Of a stretch of 64,000 bases of DNA, positions 1 through 9,001 are shown in pieces (within the stretch, counting starts at the first letter, position 1; every line of letters begins with the position of its first letter). The notes under the pieces are model-generated. The model was given only the letters and a program-made list of their open reading frames with translations, was not told the DNA's origin and did no database searches. The position numbers were made by a program, and so were the translations under genes. The DNA comes from Martinezella hainanensis (lineage in GTDB: Bacteria > Pseudomonadota > Alphaproteobacteria > Rhizobiales > Rhizobiaceae): assembly GCF_900094555.1 (NCBI RefSeq), contig NZ_FMAC01000004.1:1-64000 (forward strand), in the 5' to 3' direction.

Positions 1-319
1 TTCTGAATCGACGAGAACTCACACCCATCATTCCGCGCATCACTGCGCTCATAATGAGGTGTATTCTCTTGTTCAAAACGTAACCGTCGAAGTCTATTCC
101 AAGGACCCAAATCTCTTCAGGTCCCGCAAGCTTCGCCGCCCACGTTTCTCTTTCTTCTCATCTTCAATTGTCAAATAACCGACCAGAAAAACCAGTCAAA
201 AACAGAACTTCCTTCAATCCCAGGTCTAACCCAGAACCACCAATCAGCATCGCAGCCAATCAAGGAAACACTAGAGCGAAGGTCTTCGTCGCCAGCAGCG
301 CCGCCGCCCTCGTCAGTGA
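1..319 (-). other. Leader (5' transcribed region) of an rRNA operon, 16S gene outside window
   Basis: Read on the minus strand, this stretch follows a strong promoter (326-354) and runs off the left edge. It contains a boxA-like element (161-180) followed by a purine-rich segment (GAAGAAAGAGAAACGTGGGC), which I remember as the region just upstream of 16S rRNA genes in rhizobia. No 16S sequence is reached, so the gene itself must lie to the left. Small open frames on the plus strand here (such as 168-350) are not credible genes. The promoter geometry is seen directly; the identity of the operon is inference from memory of rhizobial rrn leaders. Confidence 0.65.
161..180 (-). promoter_or_regulatory. 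boxA-like antitermination element in rRNA leader
   Basis: Minus-strand sequence TTATTTGACAATTGAAGA resembles the rhizobial boxA context (usually TTCTTTGACA) found between the rrn promoter and 16S. It lies about 150 bases downstream of the proposed start. The match is by eye only. Confidence 0.45.
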
Positions 320-325
320 TCGGGC

Positions 326-354
326 TTATAGACCCCCCAACCCGACATAGTCAA
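326..354 (-). promoter_or_regulatory. Strong sigma70-type promoter, probably rrn P1
   Basis: On the minus strand a -35 box TTGACT (349-354) and a -10 box CTATAA (326-331) are separated by exactly 17 bases, close to the rhizobial housekeeping consensus. The flank upstream of the -35 (355 to about 460) is rich in A/T tracts, as expected for an UP element. Transcription would start near 319 and run leftwards into the rRNA leader. Confidence 0.75.
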
Positions 355-610
355 CACTCCAACTGTAAAAATTCTGACATTTTTCTAAGCGCCTCAAAAA
401 TAAAGGTAATTTGTAAGGTGAGACAAAATCCTGGTGAATTTTTCGCGAATAGCGCCGATTTCGGGATTCATTTTACGCCGACCGGCGGAATCCTCCAGAT
501 TAGCGCCGGTAAAGGGACATTCGCGCGCCTCTGCGGGCACCGGACGGGCCTCTCATTGCCAGCCGCACACCCAGGACCTAATAGGAATCGAGAGATTGAA
601 GGGAGCGGAG
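355..610. other. Intergenic region between divergent rrn promoter and hrpB
   Basis: The left half is A/T-rich and probably serves the leftward rrn promoter as an UP element. The right half is G/C-rich and must contain the hrpB promoter, but I could not assign -35/-10 boxes with any confidence. Open frames here have no credible start signals or family features. Confidence 0.5.
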
Positions 611-703
611 ATGTTGCTTCTCAATGAAAAGCTGGTGCCCGCAGCACCGACCCGGCAAATTAAGATCCTTGCTTATCACCATGCGCGGGGCACGCGGGCG
701 TGA
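611..703 (+). CDS. Possible 30-residue leader peptide translationally coupled to hrpB
   Basis: An ATG at 611 is preceded immediately by a purine-rich GGGAGCGGAG that could serve as a ribosome binding site. It opens a 30-codon frame whose TGA (701-703) overlaps the GTG start of hrpB (700-702) in a GTGA arrangement. That overlap is the usual mark of translational coupling, and it supports the choice of the hrpB start. The peptide (MLLLNEKLVPAAPTRQ...) has no recognisable motif. It could equally be a chance frame whose only role is to deliver ribosomes to hrpB, or nothing at all. Confidence 0.35.
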   Translation: MLLLNEKLVPAAPTRQIKILAYHHARGTRA

Positions 704-3180
704 CATATAGAGTACCCCCATTGCCGGAGCTGCCGGTCTCGCATGTGCTTGCCGATATCGGCGCGGCACTCGCCAGCGAGCGGCGTGCCGTGCTTTCCGC
801 ACCGCCGGGCGCCGGCAAGACGACGCTAGTGCCGCTTTATCTATTGGCTCAAGGCCGGCGGGGCGATGGCAAGATCATTCTTCTGGAACCGCGGCGGCTG
901 GCGGCGAGAGCCGCGGCGGCCCGGATGGCTTCGCTCCTCGGCGAACAGGTCGGCGATACCGTCGGCTATCGCATGCGGCTCGACAACCGCATCTCTTCCA
1001 AGACGCGCGTCGAAGTGGTGACGGAGGGCGTGTTTGCGCGCATGATCCTCGACGACCCGGAACTCACCGGCATCGCCACCGTCATCTTCGACGAATTCCA
1101 TGAGCGCTCGCTGGATGCGGATTTCGGCCTGGCGCTGGCGCTCGACGTGCAATCGGCATTGCGCGAGGATCTGCGCATCCTTGTCATGTCTGCGACGCTC
1201 GATGTGGAGCGCGTCGCGGCACTCCTCGACCACCCGTCTGTGATCGAAAGCATGGGCCGCAGCTTTCCAATCGATATCCGCCATCAGGATCGGCCAGCGG
1301 GAGAGCGGGTCGAGGATACGGTGACGCGGGCGATCCTGGATGCGCATGCGAGCGAACAGGGCTCGATCCTTGCCTTCCTGCCGGGACAGGCGGAAATCAC
1401 CCGCACGGCGGAACGGCTCGACGGCCGGTTCGGGCCGGAGACGGTGATTGCGCCGCTTTACGGCAATCTCGGCCAGAAGGAACAGGATGCGGCGATCCGG
1501 CCCGCGCCGCAGGGCACGCGCAAGATCGTGCTTGCGACCTCGATCGCCGAGACCTCCATTACCATAGACGGCGTGCGGATCGTTATCGACAGCGGATTGC
1601 AGCGTCTGCCGGTCTTCGAGGCCTCGACCGGCATCACGCGGCTGGAGACCGTGCGCGTGTCGCGCGCTTCGGCCGACCAGCGTGCCGGCCGCGCCGGACG
1701 AACCGAGCCGGGCATCGCCATCCGCCTGTGGCATCCCGGGCAGACGGCGGCACTTCCTGCCTTTACGCCGCCGCAGATCCTTTCGAGCGACCTTTCCGGT
1801 CTCGCACTCGATCTCGCTCACTGGGGTGTACAGGATCCGGCAGCACTCTCTTTCGTCGACCAACCGCCGGCAACCACGCTTGCCGAGGCGCGGGCCTTGC
1901 TGCGGCAGCTGGGTGCGCTCGATGCGGAAAATGGGCTGACGGCGCGCGGCCGGCTGATGCGCGAGCTCGCCTTGCCTCCACGGCTGGCGGCGATGGTGAT
2001 TTCGGCCGGTGAGTTCGGCCAGGCGCGTGAAGCGGCGCTGCTTGCAGTGCTGCTGACGGAACAGGGGCTGGGCGGACAGAGCATCGATCTGGAAGACCGG
2101 CTGCGGCGCTTCAAGACGGAAAAGGGCGAGCGGGCGGAGGCAGCGCGTCGCCTTGCCGGGCGTCTCGCCCAGGCGGCCGGCGGCAACACCAGCTCAGCCG
2201 CCTCTTCTATTCCGCTGCTTGCCGGTGCGTTGCTGCTGCATGCTTTTCCCGATCGCATCGCGCTGCAGCGCGGCGGACGCGGACGCTTCGTCATGGCCAA
2301 TGGGCGCGGCGCGGAACTGCCGGAGACCGAGCGGCTGGCGGGATCGCAGATGCTCGTGATCGCCGACCTGACGGGACGCGCGGCGCAGGCGCGCATTCTC
2401 GCGGCAGCGGAGATTTCCCGCGCCGACGTCGAGGAGCACCTGCCCGGAGAAATCCGCATCGAGGATCAGAGCTTTTTCGACAAGGCGAGCCGACAGGTGC
2501 GGGCGCGGCGGGCGACGCGGCTCGGCGCCATCATCTTCGAGGAAACGCCCCTGCCGCGCCCTTCCGGCGAGCAGGCAGCCAAGGCGCTGACCGAGGGCAT
2601 TCGCGAACTGGGGATCGGCGTCCTGCCCTTTTCCAAGGAGGCGGCGCAGCTGCGCGACAGGATCGGCTTCTTATATAGGACGATCGGCGAGCCCTGGCCC
2701 GATATGAGCGACGAAGCCTTGGCCGCGCGGCTCGACGAATGGTTCACGCCGTTTCAGACCGATGCGCGCGGCCTTTCCGACATCTCGGCCGGCGGGCTTT
2801 CCAACGGGCTGATGTCGCTGGTGCCGCACGAACTGCAGCGCGATCTCTCCCGGATGGCGCCGACGCATTTCGAAGCGCCGACCGGCCAGCGCCATCCCAT
2901 ACAATATGATGGCGAGGAGCCGCTGCTCACCATTCGCGTTCAGGAGCTCTTCGGGCTGAAACAGCATCCAGCGATCGGCGGCGGCAGATTGCCGCTGGTG
3001 CTGGAGTTGACATCGCCGGCGCATCGCCCGATCCAGACGACGCGGGACCTGCCGGGCTTCTGGGCCGGATCCTGGAAGGAGGTGCGCGCCGACATGCGCG
3101 GCCGCTACCCCAGGCATCCCTGGCCGGAGGACCCGGCGGAGGCCTTGCCGACGACACGCGCCAAGCCACGAGGGACCTAA
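700..3180 (+). CDS. hrpB: ATP-dependent helicase HrpB
   Basis: DEAH-box RNA-type helicase of the bacterial HrpB family, a cytosolic protein of uncertain physiological role. The 826-residue length matches the family. Walker A is PPGAGKTT at residues 35-42, the DEXH motif reads DEFH at 130-133, motif III SATLD follows near 165, and the helicase C domain with QRAGRAGR lies near 325-335. The C-terminal third is the HrpB-specific domain. The start is a GTG overlapping the stop of a small upstream frame. A TTG seven codons downstream is the only close alternative. actS begins 2 bases after its stop with a GAGG ribosome site inside hrpB, so the three genes may be co-transcribed. Confidence 0.93.
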   Translation: MTYRVPPLPELPVSHVLADIGAALASERRAVLSAPPGAGKTTLVPLYLLAQGRRGDGKIILLEPRRLAARAAAARMASLLGEQVGDTVGYRMRLDNRISSKTRVEVVTEGVFARMILDDPELTGIATVIFDEFHERSLDADFGLALALDVQSALREDLRILVMSATLDVERVAALLDHPSVIESMGRSFPIDIRHQDRPAGERVEDTVTRAILDAHASEQGSILAFLPGQAEITRTAERLDGRFGPETVIAPLYGNLGQKEQDAAIRPAPQGTRKIVLATSIAETSITIDGVRIVIDSGLQRLPVFEASTGITRLETVRVSRASADQRAGRAGRTEPGIAIRLWHPGQTAALPAFTPPQILSSDLSGLALDLAHWGVQDPAALSFVDQPPATTLAEARALLRQLGALDAENGLTARGRLMRELALPPRLAAMVISAGEFGQAREAALLAVLLTEQGLGGQSIDLEDRLRRFKTEKGERAEAARRLAGRLAQAAGGNTSSAASSIPLLAGALLLHAFPDRIALQRGGRGRFVMANGRGAELPETERLAGSQMLVIADLTGRAAQARILAAAEISRADVEEHLPGEIRIEDQSFFDKASRQVRARRATRLGAIIFEETPLPRPSGEQAAKALTEGIRELGIGVLPFSKEAAQLRDRIGFLYRTIGEPWPDMSDEALAARLDEWFTPFQTDARGLSDISAGGLSNGLMSLVPHELQRDLSRMAPTHFEAPTGQRHPIQYDGEEPLLTIRVQELFGLKQHPAIGGGRLPLVLELTSPAHRPIQTTRDLPGFWAGSWKEVRADMRGRYPRHPWPEDPAEALPTTRAKPRGT

Positions 3181-3182
3181 GA

Positions 3183-4520
3183 ATGGCACGCTTCTTCCGG
3201 GGACTGGAAAAACTCTCCGAAGCCGAGATGAAGGCGCAGGAGGGCCATCACACCAGCCGGCGGCTCAGGCTGCAGACGCTGGTGCGGCTGCGCTGGCTTG
3301 CGGTCGGCGGTCAGACGGTGACTGTGATGATCGTCGCCTTCTGGCTGAAATTTCCGATGCCGCTCCTGGCCTGCTGCGTGCTGATCGCCTGCCTTGCCTG
3401 GATCAACTTCTTCCTGACGCTGCGCTACCCGCCGACCCATCGGCTGGAGCCACCAGCGGCCTTCGCGCTGCTCAGCCTCGACCTTCTGCAGCTCTGCGGG
3501 CTGCTGCTGATTACCGGTGGCCTCGCCAATCCCTTTTCGGCGCTGGTCTGCGTGCCCGTCATCATTTCCTTCGCCTCGCAGCCGATCCGCTACAGCATGC
3601 CGCTGATAGGTCTGGCGATGATCTGCATTACCGGCCTTGCCTTCTCTCCCTTCCCCTTGCCCTGGTACGAGGGCGTTTCCGTCAGCGTGCACAGCGTCAT
3701 GCAGCTGGGCGTCTGGTGCTCCATCGCTTCCACCATGGCCTTTGCCGCCTTCTATGCCTATCGCGTCTCCATGGAAGCCTCGCAGCTTGCCGATGCGCTC
3801 TCGGCAACGGAACTGGTGCTGCAGCGGGAAAAGCATCTGTCGCAGCTCGACGGGCTGGCGGCTGCGGCCGCACATGAGCTCGGCACGCCGCTTGCGACCA
3901 TCAGCGTCGTCGCCAAGGAGATGGAGCGCGAGCTCAGGGAGGACGATCGGTTCCGCGAGGATGTGGCGTTGCTGCGCAGCCAGAGCGAGCGCTGCCGCGA
4001 TATCCTGCGGCGGCTAACGACACTCTCCTCCGAGGACGAGGCGCATATGCGGCGGCTCACTCTGTCGTCCATGATGGAGGAGATCATCGCACCGCATCGC
4101 GAGTTCGGGATCAACCTGGAATTCATCGAAAAGAGCCCGCGCGCGGGCGAACCTGTTCTCAGCCGCAATGCCGGCATCATGTACGGTCTCGGCAACCTCA
4201 TCGAAAATGCGGTCGACTATGCCCGCAAGACAGTGACTGTTACGGTGGAATACACCGCCGAAACTCTTACAATCATCATTGAAGACGATGGCAGCGGTTA
4301 CTCGCCGGAAATACTGGCGCGGATCGGCGAGCCATACGTCACCTCGCGCCAGCGCGACGACACGGCGGGCGGCCTCGGCCTCGGGCTCTTCATCGCCAAG
4401 ACGCTGCTTGAACGCTCCGGTGCCGCACTTTCCTTCGGCAATCGCGATGCGGAAACGCCGGGTGCGCGCATCCGCGTCGAATGGCCGCGCGTTTTAATCG
4501 ACAGTAATTCGACAAAATGA
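3183..4520 (+). CDS. actS: Redox-responsive sensor histidine kinase ActS/RegB
   Basis: Membrane sensor kinase of the RegB/ActS/PrrB family. With ActR it controls carbon fixation, nitrogen metabolism and acid or redox responses in alphaproteobacteria. Several hydrophobic segments fill residues 40-195. The quinone-binding signature GGLANPF is at 112-118. The H-box AAAHELGTPLATI carries the phosphorylated His231. The redox-active cysteine of the family is present as Cys271 in CRDILRRL. N, G1 and G2 boxes of the ATPase domain follow (GNLIENAVDYA, DDGSGYSP, GGLGLGLFIAK). Length is 445 residues. actR begins about 75 bases downstream on the same strand. Confidence 0.93.
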   Translation: MARFFRGLEKLSEAEMKAQEGHHTSRRLRLQTLVRLRWLAVGGQTVTVMIVAFWLKFPMPLLACCVLIACLAWINFFLTLRYPPTHRLEPPAAFALLSLDLLQLCGLLLITGGLANPFSALVCVPVIISFASQPIRYSMPLIGLAMICITGLAFSPFPLPWYEGVSVSVHSVMQLGVWCSIASTMAFAAFYAYRVSMEASQLADALSATELVLQREKHLSQLDGLAAAAAHELGTPLATISVVAKEMERELREDDRFREDVALLRSQSERCRDILRRLTTLSSEDEAHMRRLTLSSMMEEIIAPHREFGINLEFIEKSPRAGEPVLSRNAGIMYGLGNLIENAVDYARKTVTVTVEYTAETLTIIIEDDGSGYSPEILARIGEPYVTSRQRDDTAGGLGLGLFIAKTLLERSGAALSFGNRDAETPGARIRVEWPRVLIDSNSTK

Positions 4521-4596
4521 TTTTCGCGGCTTAAAACAGCGAGCGTCAAAATCGGTAGGAATATGCAGGCGAATGATCGCCGGGATAGAAGATAGA

Positions 4597-5184
4597 ATGA
4601 CGGATAAAGAGAGCACTGCCCCGCAGGCCGGGGCGACAGATGTCATAGCCCATGTAGGCCCGGACGCCACATTGTTGATCGTCGACGACGACGGTCCCTT
4701 TCTGCGCCGGCTGGCGCGGGCAATGGAAGCACGCGGCTTTACCGTGGAGACTGCAGAATCGGTGGCAGAAGGTGTCGCCAAGTCCAAGGCCAATCCGCCG
4801 AAACATGCCGTGGTCGACCTTCGCCTCGGCGACGGCAACGGACTGGATGTGATCGAAGCAATCCGCCAGCGGCGCGACGACACGCGCATCGTGGTGCTGA
4901 CAGGCTACGGGAACATCGCGACCGCGGTGACCGCGGTCAAGCTCGGCGCGGTCGACTACCTCGCCAAGCCCGCCGACGCCGACGACGTCTATGCCGCGCT
5001 GACGCAGCGTCCCGGCGAAAAGGCGGAAGTGCCCGAGAACCCGATGTCGGCGGATCGCGTGCGCTGGGAACATATCCAGCGCGTCTATGAAATGTGCGAG
5101 CGCAATGTGTCCGAGACGGCCCGCCGTCTCAATATGCATCGCCGCACGCTGCAGCGCATCCTCGCCAAGCGCGCGCCGAAGTAG
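4597..5184 (+). CDS. actR: Response regulator ActR/RegA
   Basis: Cytosolic partner of ActS. The receiver domain has the acidic pocket in LLIVDDD, the phosphoacceptor Asp in VVDLRLGDGNG and the conserved Lys in YLAKPAD. A short linker leads to a C-terminal Fis-type helix-turn-helix (SETARRLNMHRRTLQRIL), the family's hallmark. The start is uncertain: ATG 4597 gives 195 residues, and an in-frame ATG at 4573 would add eight; neither has a strong ribosome site. The gene ends one base before the stop of the convergent mmcB, leaving no room for a terminator. Confidence 0.92.
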   Translation: MTDKESTAPQAGATDVIAHVGPDATLLIVDDDGPFLRRLARAMEARGFTVETAESVAEGVAKSKANPPKHAVVDLRLGDGNGLDVIEAIRQRRDDTRIVVLTGYGNIATAVTAVKLGAVDYLAKPADADDVYAALTQRPGEKAEVPENPMSADRVRWEHIQRVYEMCERNVSETARRLNMHRRTLQRILAKRAPK

Positions 5185-5185
5185 A

Positions 5186-5674
5186 TTACTCCGAAGCGAA
5201 GGACTTGCCCGTCGCCCATTCGGCCAACAGCAGGCGCTGGGCGGCAGCGCGCGAGAAATTGAGCGTCACCGACTTGCGTGTTGCCGGCGGCAGGCGATGC
5301 TCCGGCGCCTCGCGGATGATGTGTGCACCATAACCATCTGACAGGAACAGCCCGCAATCCTCCGGGAATATATCCAGCGGCACGTCCTTGTGCGTCGCGA
5401 AGAACATGCGGTCGCAATGCTGCCGGTATTCGGGCCATTTGCGGTCGACGCGGAAATCCTCGATCGAGGTCTTGATCTCGAAGATCCAGATCTCGCCCTT
5501 TTCCGAGAGACTGATGAGATCGGCGCGGCGACCGCTTGAAAGCGGCAACTCCGGCAAGACCGCATGGCGCATGTCATGCAGTAATAGTTGCACGCCCTTG
5601 CGTACAAGCATGGCCCGCTCCGACTGCCGGCCATCTATTAACGGATTGTTATTGTAAACGTTCAAAATCGTCAT
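5186..5674 (-). CDS. mmcB: MmcB-family DNA repair protein (PD-(D/E)XK fold)
   Basis: A 162-residue protein matching the MmcB family (Pfam DUF/PF06319), named in Caulobacter for a role in mitomycin-C damage tolerance. The nuclease-like core is visible as RRADLISL followed by WIFEIKTS and a later EYRQHCDRMFFA. These give the Asp...Glu-x-Lys pattern of PD-(D/E)XK enzymes. No membrane segment or signal is present. It is convergent with actR with a one-base gap and divergent from the L,D-transpeptidase gene. I saw no LexA box upstream, but did not search systematically. Confidence 0.85.
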   Translation of the reverse strand: MTILNVYNNNPLIDGRQSERAMLVRKGVQLLLHDMRHAVLPELPLSSGRRADLISLSEKGEIWIFEIKTSIEDFRVDRKWPEYRQHCDRMFFATHKDVPLDIFPEDCGLFLSDGYGAHIIREAPEHRLPPATRKSVTLNFSRAAAQRLLLAEWATGKSFASE

Positions 5675-5855
5675 GAATTGTCTCGGGGACAGGCCCGGCG
5701 TTGTTGCAAAAAAACCATGTCCTTCTAATTTGCGCGCCGGCGCTATTTTTGTAGGGCCAGAGCAGCTTGCAAAGCCAAGTTTAATGGAAAATAAACTTTA
5801 GACAAAGATGGTTGACAGCCATCAGTTTCCCGCCACGAAAATTCAAGAGACTTCC

Positions 5856-6530
5856 ATGCGCATCCGTAATGCTATGACCGCACTCGGCCTTGTCGCAACG
5901 CTCGCATCGGCTGGCTATGCCACCACCGCCGCAGCAGCGCCGGCCGCAACCGCAAATTCGGCCACCGAGACCATCAAGACTTTCGATGGCGACTACGGTG
6001 TCACGAGCGACAACGGCTTCCAGCTGCCGGCGATCCCGATCCAGAAGGTGAAGCCGCAGTTCCGCCGTCAGATCGTCGAATACAAGACGGATGAGGCCGA
6101 AGGCACGATCATCGTCAACACGCGCGAGCGTCATCTCTACTACATTCTCGGCAATGGCGAAGCGATGCGCTACGGCATCGGCGTCGGCAAGCAGGGCTTC
6201 TCCTGGTCCGGCACCGCCTATGTCGCCTGGAAGCAGGAATGGCCGAATTGGCACCCGCCGAAGGAAATGGCTGTTCGCCGTCCGGAAATCGCCAAGTATG
6301 TCGATGGCGGCATGAACCCGGGCTTGTCGAACCCGCTTGGTGCGCGCGCCATGTATCTCTACAACGAAAAGGGCCAGGACACGTTGTTCCGCCTGCACGG
6401 CACGCCGGAATGGGCTTCGATCGGTACGGCAGCCTCCTCCGGCTGCATCCGCCTGATCAATCAGGACGTAATCGATCTCTACAGCCGCGTTCTTCCGGGC
6501 CGCAGCACCAAGGTCATCGTTATCCAGTAA
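5856..6530 (+). CDS. Periplasmic L,D-transpeptidase (YkuD family)
   Basis: Exported L,D-transpeptidase that would cross-link peptidoglycan stem peptides or attach proteins to them. From ATG 5856 the protein has 224 residues with an N-terminal signal peptide (MRIRNAMTALGLVATLASAG, cleavage after the Ala-rich stretch near 28). The YkuD catalytic segment is intact: His181 in RLHGTPEW and Cys197 in SSGCIRL. An upstream in-frame ATG at 5808 would put 16 polar residues before the signal peptide and is less likely. The transcript ends in a clear hairpin terminator at 6550-6585. Confidence 0.9.
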   Translation: MRIRNAMTALGLVATLASAGYATTAAAAPAATANSATETIKTFDGDYGVTSDNGFQLPAIPIQKVKPQFRRQIVEYKTDEAEGTIIVNTRERHLYYILGNGEAMRYGIGVGKQGFSWSGTAYVAWKQEWPNWHPPKEMAVRRPEIAKYVDGGMNPGLSNPLGARAMYLYNEKGQDTLFRLHGTPEWASIGTAASSGCIRLINQDVIDLYSRVLPGRSTKVIVIQ

Positions 6531-6549
6531 TTTGCTGGCATTCGAATTG

Positions 6550-6585
6550 AAAAAAGCCGCCGGATATCGATTCGGCGGCTTTTTT
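6550..6585 (+). terminator. Rho-independent terminator after the L,D-transpeptidase
   Basis: GCCGCC (6556-6562) and its complement GGCGGC (6574-6579), within longer A-rich and T-rich arms, form a stem around GATATCGATT and are followed by a run of six T. Confidence 0.85.
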
Positions 6586-6621
6586 GTTTGGAGAGCTCGG
6601 GATCGGTCCTAACCGTTCCAC

Positions 6622-6705
6622 CCGCCCTCATCCTGAGGTGCCTTGCCGTCGAAGCGTCAGCGCAAACGGCAAGGCCTCGAAGGGCCGAGGTGGCCTCCGA
6701 TGGAG
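6622..6705. repeat. REP-like intergenic repeat, related to those at 22447 and 43446
   Basis: A segment starting CCCTCATCCTGAGGTGCC and ending near GGCCGAGGTGGC lies between the transpeptidase terminator and the end of glcB. It contains short inverted segments (TTGCCGT...ACGGCAA). Its CCTCATCCTGAG core resembles the other REP-like elements in this window. The match is partial and by eye. Confidence 0.5.
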
Positions 6706-6712
6706 AGAAGGA

Positions 6713-8881
6713 TCACTTCGCCTGCTTTACCTTCAGCTCGATGCGGCGGCGGTGCAGGACCGGTTCGGTATAGCCGTTCGGCTGCTCGCGGCCCTTGAGG
6801 ACGAGATCAAGCGCTGCCTGGAAGGCGACCGAACCGTCGAAATTGCCGGACATCGCGATGTAGCTGGGATCGTCAGCATTCTGCTGATCGACGACGGCGG
6901 CCATGCGCTTCATGGTTTCGACGACCTGCGCTTGCGTGATGACCTTGTGGTGGAGCCAGTTCGCCATATGCTGCGCCGAGATGCGCAGGGTGGCGCGGTC
7001 TTCCATGAGGCCGACATTGTTGATGTCCGGAACCTTGGAGCAGCCGACGCCCTGATCGACCCAGCGCACGACATAGCCGAGAATGCCCTGGCTGTTGTTG
7101 TCGATCTCGCGCTGGATTTCCTCCGGCGTCCAGTTCGGCCGCGAGGCGACCGGCACGGAGAGGATGTCGGAGAGCTTGGCGCGGGCGCGGCTCTTCAGGC
7201 TCTTCTGCACATCGGCGACGTTGACGCGGTGATAATGCGTGGCATGCAGCGTCGCGGCTGTCGGCGACGGCACCCAGGCGGTATTGGCGCCCGCCTTCGG
7301 GTGGGCGATCTTCTGCTCGAGCATGGCCGCCATCAGGTCCGGCATGGCCCACATGCCCTTGCCGATCTGCGCATGGCCGGAGAGACCGCATTCGAGGCCG
7401 ATATCGACGTTCCAGTTCTCGTAGGCGCCGATCCAGGCGGCCTGCTTCATGTCACCCTTGCGGATCATCGGGCCGGCTTCCATCGAGGTATGGATTTCGT
7501 CGCCTGTGCGATCGAGGAAGCCGGTATTGATGAAGACGACGCGATCGCGGGCGGCGCGAATGGCTTCCTTGAGGTTGACCGTGGTGCGGCGCTCCTCGTC
7601 CATGATGCCCATCTTCATCGTGTTGCGCGGCATCCCAAGCAGGTCCTCGACGCGCGTGAAGATATCGACCGCGAAGGCGACTTCTTCCGGCCCGTGCATC
7701 TTCGGCTTGACGACATACATCGAGCCGGTGCGCGAATTCTTGCGGCGGCCGTTCGGGCCGATGTCGTAGAGTGCGATCAGGCCGGTGATGACGGCGTCCA
7801 TGATGCCTTCCGGCACCTCGTTGCCATCGCGATCGAGAATGGCCGGATTGGTCATCAGGTGGCCGACATTGCGCACCAGCATCAGAGAGCGGCAATGCAG
7901 ATCGAATGTGCTGCCATCCGGAGCGGTATAGGCGACATCGGGGTTGAGCCGGCGCGTAAACGTCTTGCCGCCCTTGGCGACTTCTTCGGTCAGATCGCCC
8001 TTCATCAGGCCGAGCCAGTTGCGGTAGACCTCGGCCTTGTCCTCGGCATCGACGGCGGCGATCGAATCCTCGCAATCCATGATCGTGGTGATCGCCGATT
8101 CCAGACGGACGTCGGAAATGCCGGCCGGGTCGGCCTTGCCGATGGCGGTGCTCGGGTCAATGACGACTTCGATATGGATGCCGTTCTGCTTCAGCAGGAT
8201 ATGCGAGGGGTTGGCCGCATCGCCGAGATAGCCGGCGAAATGGCTGCGATCCGCCAATGCGGCCGAGCCGCCCTTGGTGGCGATCGCAAGAACACCGTCC
8301 TTGACGGTAAAACCGGTGACGTCCGTCCAGCTCGCGCCGGCAAGCGGCACGGCGGAATCGAGGAAATCACGAGCCCAAGCGATGACCTTCTCGCCGCGCT
8401 TGGGATTATAACCCCTGCCCTTTTCGGCGCCATCGGTCTCCGGAATGGCATCTGTGCCGTAAAGCGCATCATAGAGCGATCCCCAGCGGGCATTGGCGGC
8501 ATTCAAAGCATAGCGCGCGTTCATGACGGGAACGACGAGCTGCGGGCCGGCAATATGGGAGATCTCGGGATCGACATTGGCGGTCGAAACGGCAAAAGGC
8601 GCACCTTCGGGTACGATATAGCCAATGTCGCGCAGAAAGGCTTCGTAGGCGGCGAGGTCAATCGGAGCGCCGTTCTTGCGATACCATTCGTCGAGTGCTG
8701 CCTGCATGCGGTCGCGCTTGGCGAGCAGTTCGCGATTGCGCGGCGCCAGATCGTGGACGATGTCAGAGAAACCGGCGAAGAAAGCGTCGGCATCCACGCC
8801 GGAGCCCGGAAGGGCCTCCTTGACGAGGAAATCATAAAGGACCGATTCGATCTGCAGCCCGTTTTTCTCAATGCGGCTCAT
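6713..8881 (-). CDS. glcB: Malate synthase G
   Basis: Cytosolic glyoxylate-shunt enzyme that condenses glyoxylate with acetyl-CoA to give malate. The 722-residue length is that of the G isoform. Recognisable family segments include the N-terminal [15 protein letters not shown], the metal-site region [30 protein letters not shown] and, near the C-terminus, [16 protein letters not shown]. The start ATG is preceded by AGGAG at eight bases. It stands as a single gene; no isocitrate lyase is nearby. A long open frame on the opposite strand (6584-8887) is an antisense shadow. Confidence 0.95.
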   Translation of the reverse strand: MSRIEKNGLQIESVLYDFLVKEALPGSGVDADAFFAGFSDIVHDLAPRNRELLAKRDRMQAALDEWYRKNGAPIDLAAYEAFLRDIGYIVPEGAPFAVSTANVDPEISHIAGPQLVVPVMNARYALNAANARWGSLYDALYGTDAIPETDGAEKGRGYNPKRGEKVIAWARDFLDSAVPLAGASWTDVTGFTVKDGVLAIATKGGSAALADRSHFAGYLGDAANPSHILLKQNGIHIEVVIDPSTAIGKADPAGISDVRLESAITTIMDCEDSIAAVDAEDKAEVYRNWLGLMKGDLTEEVAKGGKTFTRRLNPDVAYTAPDGSTFDLHCRSLMLVRNVGHLMTNPAILDRDGNEVPEGIMDAVITGLIALYDIGPNGRRKNSRTGSMYVVKPKMHGPEEVAFAVDIFTRVEDLLGMPRNTMKMGIMDEERRTTVNLKEAIRAARDRVVFINTGFLDRTGDEIHTSMEAGPMIRKGDMKQAAWIGAYENWNVDIGLECGLSGHAQIGKGMWAMPDLMAAMLEQKIAHPKAGANTAWVPSPTAATLHATHYHRVNVADVQKSLKSRARAKLSDILSVPVASRPNWTPEEIQREIDNNSQGILGYVVRWVDQGVGCSKVPDINNVGLMEDRATLRISAQHMANWLHHKVITQAQVVETMKRMAAVVDQQNADDPSYIAMSGNFDGSVAFQAALDLVLKGREQPNGYTEPVLHRRRIELKVKQAK

Positions 8882-9001
8882 GCCTAATACTCCTAAAAGC
8901 CGTGTTACGGCCCACTATTTTATATGCTGCCACTTTGCTTCCGGTTTCGCTCTCCGTCAATTTGGAAATAATTCGAAAGATTTATGCCTTTGAGGAAATA
9001 A

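Noticed and set aside
168..627. Short open frames in the first 630 bases
   Set aside because: The first 350 bases are better explained as an rRNA leader and promoter; the frames have no ribosome sites or family features.
6584..8887. A 767-codon open frame opposite glcB
   Set aside because: It mirrors glcB exactly, its residues are the His/Asp/Arg/Gly-rich mix produced by reading GC-rich codons antisense, and glcB has full family motifs.
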